Assembly (NCBI GenBank): GCA_036745245.1
Contig: DAIOGN010000171.1
Location: forward strand, 1 to 5,613
Direction: 5' to 3'
Source of the DNA: DAIOGN01 sp036745245
GTDB lineage: Bacteria > Zixibacteria > MSB-5A5 > JAUVRN01
DNA: 5,613 bases
Part shown: in pieces, positions 1-5,000 of the stretch
Position numbering within the stretch: the stretch's first letter is position 1
Layout: each line of letters opens with the position of its first letter
Translations under genes and position numbers: made by a program
Notes under the pieces: generated by a model
Databases searched by the model: none
Told to the model about the DNA's origin: nothing
The model's input: the letters and a program-made list of their open reading frames with translations, nothing else

Positions 1-1
1 G

Positions 2-1741
2 GTCTCGCGACCCGACGAGACGGTGAAGGTGGCGATTCGTCCGCACGCCATCGTGCTCGAGCCGGGCACTGGCGCAACGGTTCGGCGCGTGACGTACCTG
101 GGGGACCACCGCTACGACAGCCTGCTCACCGACTATTCTCCCGAAGCCCACCAGGCGCGACACGAGGAGACAAAGGCGTTTCTCGCCCGCGCGGAGGCCA
201 TTCCACTGGATGGACTCTCGTCCACAGACAGCCTCAATCACATGCTGTTTGTCCACCAGCTGAAGGACGCCGTGGAAGGCGACGAGTTCAACGGCCAACT
301 GATTCCGATCAACCAGCAGGGTGGGCCACCCAATTCCTTTGCCGAACTTCCCTCGTCGCATCCCATGCGCAATCGCGAGGATGCGGAGAATTACATCCGT
401 CGCTTGCACGCATTCACCGTGCTGGTGGATCAGACCATCGCCAACATGCGAGAGGGAATGAAGCGCGACATCATGCCGCCACGGGTCACCATGGAAAAGG
501 TGGTGCCCCAGTTCGACGCGCTGCTCACGCGCGATCCTGCGCAGCACATCCTGGCCGCTCCATTCGACGATCTTCCCGATTCCATCCCGGCCGACGTGCG
601 CACACAACTGAAGAAGGACGGAGTGGAGGCCATACGCAGTGAGGTGATCCCATCCTACCGCAAGCTCAGGGACTTCATCCGCGATCGTTACCTGCGCGCC
701 TGCCGCAATTCCGTGGGGTTGTTCGAGGCTCCCGAAGGCTCCAGGCATTACGCCTACCTCGTTCGCCACTACACCACCACGAATCTATCGCCCAAGGAGA
801 TCTTCGCCATGGGCGAGGCGGAGTTGGGACAGATCAAATCGGAAATGCGCGGAATTGCCAACCAGGCCAACTGGCGGGGCCCCCTGCCCGATTTCATGCA
901 GGCGTTACGGATGAATCCGAAATTCTATTACACCACGGGCGACTCGCTCGTGGAGGGATTCCGCGTGATCTGCAGGCGCATGGACTCCAAGCTCGATCAG
1001 CTCTTCGGAAAACTGCCGAAACAGTGGTACGACCTCAAGGAGATGGAAGCCTTCCGCGCTCCTGCGGCGCCGGCTGCCTACTATTACGGCGCCCCGGACG
1101 ACGGCTCACGACCGGCCTACTTCTACGTGAACACGTACCGGCCGGAGATGCGGCCGAAGTACACCATGGAAGCCCTGGCTTTCCACGAAGCCGTGCCGGG
1201 CCACCACCTTCAGCTCACGTTACAGCAGGAGCTGCAAGGACTGCCGCATTTCAGGCGCCACACCGGTTTCACTGCGTATGTAGAGGGCTGGGCGCTCTAT
1301 GCGGAGCTGTTGGGCAAAGAGGTGGGATTTTATGACGACCCGTATTCAGATTTCGGTCGCCTGACGTACCAGGCCTGGCGCGCCGTGCGCCTCATCGTCG
1401 ACACCGGCATCCACGAGTTCGGCTGGACGCGCGAGAAGGCCATCGAGTTCTTCCGCGAGAACACGGCGCTCACTGAAGTGGACATCGAAAGCGAAGTCGA
1501 GCGTTACATCGCCGACCCGGGCCAGGCCCTCGCGTACATGATTGGACGCCTGAAGATCCAGGAACTGCGCGCCAGCGCAGAGAAAGAGCTTCAGAGCTCC
1601 TTCGACATCAAGAAATTCCACGACGTGCTCCTGGAAGATGGTGCACTTCCCCTGGATCTCCTGGAGCAGAAGATGCAGCGTTGGGTAAAGGCCGAGGAGC
1701 GCTCGGCGCGGCTGTCCAGGTCGAAGTCGTCGGGGAAGTAG
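2..1741 (+). CDS. DUF885 family protein, putative zinc metallopeptidase (5' partial)
   Basis: The product matches the DUF885 family, which is gluzincin-like and predicted to bind zinc and hydrolyse peptides. Numbering from the GTG at 23, the signature HEAVPGHHLQ lies at residues 388-397 (bases 1184-1213). It is followed 24 residues later by the conserved EGWALY (Glu421), the likely third metal ligand. The segment before the signature, with YYYGAPDDGSRPAYFYVNTY, and the C-terminal DPGQALAYMIGRLKIQELR plus FHDVLLEDGALPLDLLEQ are also family hallmarks, so the catalytic and C-terminal parts look intact. The frame has no stop back to base 2 and the GTG at 23 has only a weak upstream purine run, so the true start is probably outside the window. 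No signal peptide is visible, although many relatives are exported. Odd point: residues 1 to about 30 look like an ABC-transporter TOBE domain instead of the usual helical DUF885 start. Substrate is unknown. The family call is firm; the peptidase role is inferred. Confidence 0.9.
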   Translation, partial: VSRPDETVKVAIRPHAIVLEPGTGATVRRVTYLGDHRYDSLLTDYSPEAHQARHEETKAFLARAEAIPLDGLSSTDSLNHMLFVHQLKDAVEGDEFNGQLIPINQQGGPPNSFAELPSSHPMRNREDAENYIRRLHAFTVLVDQTIANMREGMKRDIMPPRVTMEKVVPQFDALLTRDPAQHILAAPFDDLPDSIPADVRTQLKKDGVEAIRSEVIPSYRKLRDFIRDRYLRACRNSVGLFEAPEGSRHYAYLVRHYTTTNLSPKEIFAMGEAELGQIKSEMRGIANQANWRGPLPDFMQALRMNPKFYYTTGDSLVEGFRVICRRMDSKLDQLFGKLPKQWYDLKEMEAFRAPAAPAAYYYGAPDDGSRPAYFYVNTYRPEMRPKYTMEALAFHEAVPGHHLQLTLQQELQGLPHFRRHTGFTAYVEGWALYAELLGKEVGFYDDPYSDFGRLTYQAWRAVRLIVDTGIHEFGWTREKAIEFFRENTALTEVDIESEVERYIADPGQALAYMIGRLKIQELRASAEKELQSSFDIKKFHDVLLEDGALPLDLLEQKMQRWVKAEERSARLSRSKSSGK

Positions 1742-1867
1742 GCGCCGAAGCGTGGCGGGGGCTGCCAGCCCGTAAGCCGATTTGCCGTAGATCTTCACCC
1801 GAGCTGCAACTTCCGGCTCCGGTGCTTCGTAGATAGCCAGTCCCATCCCCGCGCGGAGAGTACCCCC
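1742..1867. other. Intergenic spacer with a small hairpin
   Basis: This 126-base gap separates the DUF885 gene from the propeller gene. It contains a five-base-pair stem (GGGCT at 1759-1763, AGCCC at 1767-1771) that can alternatively pair as TGGC (1753-1756) with GCCA (1764-1767). No T-run follows, so it is not a convincing intrinsic terminator. I see no promoter close to the -35/-10 consensus. The only AT-leaning element is TAGATA at 1830-1835, without a good -35 partner. Whether the two genes are co-transcribed cannot be decided. Confidence 0.35.
1855..1860 (+). promoter_or_regulatory. Ribosome binding site of the propeller/dockerin gene
   Basis: GGAGAG ends seven bases before the ATG at 1868. 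It fixes this start and places the hydrophobic signal sequence directly at the N-terminus of the product. Confidence 0.75.
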
Positions 1868-3772
1868 ATGGTCCGAGATTGTCTTCGGTGTCTTCCTCTG
1901 TTGCTATTGGTTGTGAGCCTCGCTGGACCCGTCCGGGGGCAGACATTCACCATCGATTCGAGTGTGATCCTCAACAACGGTCCCCTGAGCCAGGGCTGCA
2001 GCTGGGTCGATCTGAACGGCGATGGCAGGCTGGATCTGTACGTCACCACCGCGGTCTTTTCACCCGCCGCCGCGAATCTCGTGTTCCTCAACCAGGGTGC
2101 AGGAAGCTGGGCTCAATCGTTCACGGCTCCGCTCGGCACCGACCTCACCTCCACGGCCGGGCAGACCTGGGGCGACTATGACAACGACGGACAGATCGAT
2201 GCCTTCCTCTGCAATCCGGGTTCCACCAACACTCTTTACCACAACGAAGGGGCCGGTACGTTCTCCAGGCCCAACGTCGGCGACTTGGTCCAGAGCACAG
2301 GAGAAGACTACGCAGCCGACTGGGGCGACTACGACAAGGATGGCCTGCTGGATCTCGTTGTTTGCACACGCGACGTGGTGGGTCCCACCAGCGGAACCCT
2401 CCTCGAACTATATCACAACGACGGAGCCGGTGGGTTCACTCAAGTTCTCTCAGGAGACCCGGTGGCCGTCCCGCACAATCACGCATATCCGTCCTGGATC
2501 GACTACGACTACGATGGCGACCAGGACCTGTTCGTGAGCACCGGAGCTCCGGTGGCCACGGAGAACGACCTTTTGTTTCGCAATACGCTGATCGAGACCG
2601 ACGTTGTTGGATTTGAGCGCGACACCACATCGGGCCTCACGCAGGACAGCTCCGACGGTCTGTTCCCTGCGTGGGGAGACTATGACAACGACGGACTACT
2701 GGACCTCTACCTCACCACCTGGGGAGGCCTGACCACGGCCCGGCCGAACATCCTTTATCACGCCACGTCGCCGGGGACCTTTGCGAAAGTGACGAATCCG
2801 GCCACGGGATCGCTCATCACCGCGTCGGCTGTCTCCACCGGGGCCACCTGGGGCGACTACGACAACGACGGCGACCTGGACTTGTTCACCACCGAACAAA
2901 CCAGTGCCGACAACAAGCTCTACAGCAACAACGGGGATGGGACGTTCACCGACGTTACGGCAACCGCACAAGTCATGCCGGTAGCGGGCTATGCCTCCCA
3001 CTGCGCCGCCTGGTGCGACGCCGATCAGGATGGTGATCTCGACTTGTTTGTGACGTTCGGTTACTTCTCACCCGGATCGCGCAATCGGCTGTACAAGAAC
3101 GGGGGCAATGGCAACCATTGGCTTTCCGTTACCTGCGCAGGGTACAACGGAAACAACCGGTCCGGCATCGGCGCCCGGGTGAGGGTTAAAGCGACCATCG
3201 GCGGCTTGCCGGTGTGGCAGACGCGAGTCGTCTCCTCGAGCACAGGCTTTTTCTCCACCACGCTCGAACAGCACTTTGGGCTGGGCGACGCAACGGTCGT
3301 GGATTCGATTGAAGTGACCTGGCCGTCCGGGACGGTGACGCAACGGGAGGCCGTCGCGGTGGACCAGCGGCTCACCGTAGAGGATTGTGACGATCCCGAC
3401 GGTGACAGCACCTATTGCCTCGACAACTGCCCCGCGATGGCCAACCCTACCCAGCTGGATGCCGACGGCGACAACTGGGGCGACGTCTGCGACAACTGCC
3501 CGATGGTGGGGAATCCGAGTCAGGCAATCATCGCCCTGGTAGGCGATGTCAATGTGTCGTCCACCGTCACGTCGGCCGACATCATCTACCTGGTGAACCA
3601 CGTGTTCAAAAGTGGGCCGGCACCTCTTCCCTGCGCCGCGTCCGGAGACGTGAATTGCAGCGGAAATCTCTCCTCCGCGGATATCATCTCGCTCGTGAAC
3701 TACGTGTTCAAAGGCGGCGCGGCGCCCTGCGACGTGTGCACCCTGAGTCCCGGTACGTGGGACTGTCCGTAA
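1868..3772 (+). CDS. Secreted FG-GAP/VCBS beta-propeller protein with ASPIC/UnbV, thrombospondin type 3 and dockerin domains
   Basis: This is a 634-residue exported protein of unknown specific role. Residues 1-24 form a signal peptide (hydrophobic core LPLLLLVVSLAG, probable cleavage after VRG). Seven FG-GAP/VCBS-type loops, W-x-D-x-[DN]-x-DG-x-x-D, start at Trp46, 101, 152, 210, 269, 328 and 382. The 51-59 residue spacing fits a seven-bladed calcium-binding propeller. An ASPIC/UnbV (CRTAC1-like) domain follows at about 432-503, with GIGARVRV, SSSTGFFS, HFGLGD and IEVTWPSG. Residues 507-546 carry thrombospondin type 3-like repeats (DPDGD, CLDNCP, DADGDNWGDVCDNCP). Residues 559-617 are a dockerin type I with two calcium loops (D560-N562-S564-D571 and D594-N596-S598-D605), each followed by a LVN.VFK helix. 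Such modules mediate extracellular binding or cohesin docking in other proteins; no cohesin gene is in the window. The start is set by ATG with GGAGAG seven bases upstream. An intrinsic terminator follows. Domain calls are confident; the function is not. Confidence 0.95.
   Translation: MVRDCLRCLPLLLLVVSLAGPVRGQTFTIDSSVILNNGPLSQGCSWVDLNGDGRLDLYVTTAVFSPAAANLVFLNQGAGSWAQSFTAPLGTDLTSTAGQTWGDYDNDGQIDAFLCNPGSTNTLYHNEGAGTFSRPNVGDLVQSTGEDYAADWGDYDKDGLLDLVVCTRDVVGPTSGTLLELYHNDGAGGFTQVLSGDPVAVPHNHAYPSWIDYDYDGDQDLFVSTGAPVATENDLLFRNTLIETDVVGFERDTTSGLTQDSSDGLFPAWGDYDNDGLLDLYLTTWGGLTTARPNILYHATSPGTFAKVTNPATGSLITASAVSTGATWGDYDNDGDLDLFTTEQTSADNKLYSNNGDGTFTDVTATAQVMPVAGYASHCAAWCDADQDGDLDLFVTFGYFSPGSRNRLYKNGGNGNHWLSVTCAGYNGNNRSGIGARVRVKATIGGLPVWQTRVVSSSTGFFSTTLEQHFGLGDATVVDSIEVTWPSGTVTQREAVAVDQRLTVEDCDDPDGDSTYCLDNCPAMANPTQLDADGDNWGDVCDNCPMVGNPSQAIIALVGDVNVSSTVTSADIIYLVNHVFKSGPAPLPCAASGDVNCSGNLSSADIISLVNYVFKGGAAPCDVCTLSPGTWDCP
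2003..3052 (+). repeat. Seven in-frame FG-GAP/VCBS calcium-loop repeats
   Basis: Repeat units begin at codons at 2003, 2168, 2321, 2495, 2672, 2849 and 3011, with a period of about 153-177 bases. Four copies (2168, 2321, 2672, 2849) share nearly the same DNA core, tggggcgactaygacaa, while the first, fourth and seventh have diverged (VDLNGDG, IDYDYDG, CDADQDG). The repeats are translated as propeller blades, so they reflect protein architecture and not a mobile or CRISPR-type array. The near-identical DNA cores are potential sites for slippage or misassembly. Confidence 0.85.
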
Positions 3773-3777
3773 ACAGG

Positions 3778-3797
3778 GATCCCCATGCCTGGGGATC
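3778..3797. terminator. Perfect 7-bp hairpin between convergent genes
   Basis: GATCCCC (3778-3784), a six-base loop and GGGGATC (3791-3797) form a perfect stem just after the stop of the propeller gene. On the + strand it is followed immediately by a second hairpin. On the - strand it is followed by CCTGTTTACGG, which has only a short T-run. It could be a weak terminator for the leftward DUF2442 operon or an RNA 3'-end stabiliser. Strand and function are uncertain. Confidence 0.5.
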
Positions 3798-3824
3798 GAC
3801 GACCGCTCAAGGGCGTCTTTTCTT
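3798..3824 (+). terminator. Intrinsic terminator of the propeller/dockerin gene
   Basis: GACG (3798-3801) pairs with CGTC (3814-3817) and CC (3803-3804) with GG (3811-3812), with one A-G mismatch between them and the loop GCTCAA. TTTTCTT follows directly at 3818-3824. This is a classical stem plus U-tract, 25 bases after the TAA of the propeller gene. The last codons of the leftward DUF2442 gene run through it: that gene's stop (3809-3807) is in the loop, and the T-run is antisense to its Lys-Lys-Arg tail. Confidence 0.75.
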
Positions 3825-4121
3825 GCCTGAACCGGACAGATCCGTCGGCCCCATGGGGCTCTCGCGGCTGATCAGAGGATAACGCGCAGGCGAGATCAGG
3901 GAATCCACTTCCAGTTCGACGTCCAGATCAGGCCAGCTGAGATAGCTTGCGTGCGGTTGTCGGACGTTCAGCACATGCTTCTCCCGCGCCTCCTGAAACC
4001 AGGGGAACTCCTTGTAACTGAGAAAGTACGTCTCCTTCCCCAGGCACACCGTGATGCCCCGATCCGTGATCTCAGTCACTTCCACGCCGGATGTGCCTTT
4101 GCCACGCCTGGTGGATTTCAA
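3807..4121 (-). CDS. DUF2442 domain-containing protein
   Basis: A 104-residue protein of the DUF2442 family, whose role is unknown. The domain covers about residues 13-83. It has EVTEITDRGITV, then the typical YFLSYKEFPWF (32-42), LNV (51-53), the very characteristic WPDLDVELEVDSL (63-75) and a closing P-x-x-YPL (78-83). The best start is TTG at 4121: GAGGAG lies seven bases upstream (4134-4129), and the resulting N-terminus MKSTRRGKGTS resembles that of family members as I remember them. GTG at 4085 or 4079 would be the alternatives. The gene follows DUF4160 and overlaps its 3' end by 50 bases, which suggests coupled translation from one mRNA. The C-terminus is a basic tail (KKRRP) encoded inside the terminator of the convergent gene. 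The DUF4160-DUF2442 pairing resembles small toxin-antitoxin-like modules, but neither role can be assigned here. Confidence 0.88.
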   Translation of the reverse strand: MKSTRRGKGTSGVEVTEITDRGITVCLGKETYFLSYKEFPWFQEAREKHVLNVRQPHASYLSWPDLDVELEVDSLISPARYPLISRESPMGPTDLSGSGKKRRP

Positions 4122-4320
4122 TCTCGTGCTCCTCGATCAGGCTCCGTGCCTCGTGGATTTGTTTGGGACGCAGTCCGTGGCTGGAGGCCAGGTGAATTCT
4201 GGGGCTCATCCAGAATTTGGCCACGCCATCGGGATGTTCGACATGAATATGTACGCGCTCTTCCTCCTTTGAAAAGAAGAAACATCTGAATCCCCGGGCG
4301 CGAAATACTGTGGAACTCAT
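4072..4320 (-). CDS. DUF4160 domain-containing protein
   Basis: An 82-residue protein of the DUF4160 family, function unknown. It shows the full family pattern: an N-terminal strand FRARGFRCFFFSKEE (6-20), the HIHVEHPDG-type motif with His24, His26 and His29, VAKFW (33-37), then GLRPKQIHEARSLIEEHEIEI helices and a short W-x-RH end. The length agrees with a complete single-domain member. The start is ATG at 4320 with GGAG five bases upstream (4329-4326). The frame extends to a further ATG at 4371, but those 17 extra residues do not look like the family. It is the first gene of a leftward operon with DUF2442. It is divergent from the histidine-rich gene, and the 151 bases between them must hold its promoter, though none is clear. 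The conserved His cluster could bind metal or be catalytic, which is inference only. Confidence 0.88.
   Translation of the reverse strand: MSSTVFRARGFRCFFFSKEEERVHIHVEHPDGVAKFWMSPRIHLASSHGLRPKQIHEARSLIEEHEIEIHQAWQRHIRRGSD
4122..4134 (-). promoter_or_regulatory. Shine-Dalgarno inside DUF4160 supporting the TTG start of DUF2442
   Basis: On the - strand GAGGAG (4134-4129) is followed by seven bases and then TTG at 4121. The same bases encode the Ile-Glu-Glu-His of DUF4160, so protein conservation may explain them. Even so, spacing and strength are what a real ribosome binding site needs. Confidence 0.5.
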
Positions 4321-4471
4321 GAGCACTCCATGGCTGCAAACATGGATTGCAACGGGGGCGGATCCTCCCAATCACATCATCTCATGGGATGCGTCGATGA
4401 GACCCCGCCGCCCATTGCGGCTCACGGAAACTCCTTGCATGAGGCGTATGCCACAGCCTATTTGCGAAGCG
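4321..4471. other. Divergent intergenic region between DUF4160 and the histidine-rich gene
   Basis: These 151 bases lie between two outward-reading genes and should contain promoters for both. No pair of hexamers near the sigma-70 consensus was found on either strand. TTGCAT (4436-4441) followed 18 bases later by TATTTG is the nearest thing on the + strand, but it is weak and too close to the start at 4472. Several in-frame ATGs (4397, 4439, 4448) leave open a longer N-terminus for the histidine-rich protein. Confidence 0.3.
4326..4329 (-). promoter_or_regulatory. Ribosome binding site of DUF4160
   Basis: GGAG on the - strand lies five bases before the ATG at 4320. It selects this start over the upstream in-frame ATG at 4371. 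Confidence 0.55.
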
Positions 4472-4840
4472 ATGATTCACCCGCCACGTGGGCGCCGCCG
4501 GCTGATCGCACTCAACAGCACCCTGGTGCTGGTTCTACTGGGAGTTCTGGCCGGCACACCGCTGCATCTTGCAACCGCTCACACGGAGTCGAGCGATCGG
4601 TCACATTCGCATTTCGAACCCGCACACCACGGTCATCACCATCACCACCCTGCCGACGATCATGAAAGCAGCGGACCACGAATCCACACTCCGATCTGGG
4701 GAGTACCTCCCTGCGAAGGATATGATTCGGCTTCTCCGCAGCCTGTGGGCAGCGCTCCGTCCACTTCATTCAAGACCGCTTTAGGTCGCTGGTTCTCGTC
4801 GAAGTCGCCGCCACTTCGCGCGCCGCCTTACGCCGCCTGA
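4472..4840 (+). CDS. Exported histidine-rich protein, probable metal-binding accessory of the efflux locus
   Basis: A 122-residue product if started at ATG 4472. Residues 1-36 look like a signal peptide: basic PRGRRR, a hydrophobic core from about 11 to 30, and probable cleavage after Ala-Thr-Ala. The mature N-terminus is a histidine-rich segment (residues 37-64, bases 4580-4663) with 11 His in 28 residues, including five in a row, together with Asp and Glu. Such segments bind Zn, Ni, Cu or Co. A single Cys sits in WGVPPCEG, and the C-terminus is Ser/Pro-rich and ends near LRAPPYAA. Small proteins of this kind are common beside heavy-metal RND efflux genes, and an adaptor of that type follows 160 bases downstream. 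The start is uncertain: upstream in-frame ATGs at 4310, 4397, 4439 and 4448 exist, and no candidate has a strong ribosome site. I chose 4472 because it gives a normal signal peptide. I do not recognise a named family. Confidence 0.65.
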   Translation: MIHPPRGRRRLIALNSTLVLVLLGVLAGTPLHLATAHTESSDRSHSHFEPAHHGHHHHHPADDHESSGPRIHTPIWGVPPCEGYDSASPQPVGSAPSTSFKTALGRWFSSKSPPLRAPPYAA

Positions 4841-5000
4841 TTCCCGAATCTACAGATTAATCAAAGCGTCCATCTCTTGATGCGCCGCTGAGCATCGACC
4901 CGGCTACGCTGAGTCGTGGATGCATCGGCACCATGCCGCGCTTCTGCGCCGGTGTTTCCTGGGCCGTCGGCGGCTGGTGCTCCTGAATTGGAGGTGCTGT
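4841..5000 (+). other. Leader region before the efflux adaptor with AT-rich palindromes
   Basis: This is a 160-base gap between the histidine-rich gene and the adaptor. Just after the stop is an AT-rich patch with two overlapping palindromes: AATCT-AC-AGATT (4847-4858) and the perfect GATTAATC (4855-4862). A short hairpin GATGC (4879-4883)/GCATC (4892-4896) follows. These could be an operator and a leader structure, but no known metal-regulator box is recognised. From 4920 to 5000 the adaptor frame is also open upstream of its preferred start, beginning at an ATG at 4920. Confidence 0.35.
4990..4995 (+). promoter_or_regulatory. Strong Shine-Dalgarno deciding the TTG start of the efflux adaptor
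   Basis: GGAGGT is an almost full match to the anti-16S sequence and lies five bases before TTG at 5001. It argues for this start against the in-frame ATG at 4920, which has no comparable site. Confidence 0.75.

Noticed and set aside
1759..1771. GGGCT-GCC-AGCCC hairpin as terminator of the DUF885 gene
   Set aside because: The stem is only five base pairs and no T-run follows, so it is not scored as a terminator.
1346..1846. Leftward 166-codon open frame (N-terminal part reads MGLAIYEAPEPEVAARVKIYG)
   Set aside because: Most of it is antisense to the well-conserved C-terminus of the DUF885 gene and turns Leu/Arg/Pro-rich without any known motif. Open antisense frames are expected in GC-rich coding DNA.
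2168..2871. Regularly spaced near-identical DNA cores, as in a CRISPR or tandem array
   Set aside because: The spacing varies (153-177 bases), the sequence is in frame throughout and encodes FG-GAP calcium loops.
3068..3601. Leftward 177-codon open frame within the propeller gene
   Set aside because: It is antisense to the ASPIC, TSP3 and dockerin domains, which are clearly the real product. No family motif and no ribosome site of note.
4580..4663. Possible engineered His-tag (alternating CAT/CAC codons)
   Set aside because: The histidines are interrupted by Gly, Pro, Ala, Asp and Glu, extend far beyond a tag, follow a natural signal peptide and precede a metal-efflux adaptor. No vector sequence flanks them.
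4330..4665. Alternative + frame of 111 codons over the histidine-rich gene
   Set aside because: It lacks a signal peptide or domain and ends in an Arg/Ser/Pro-rich stretch typical of an out-of-frame reading. The other frame has a proper signal peptide and His-rich domain.
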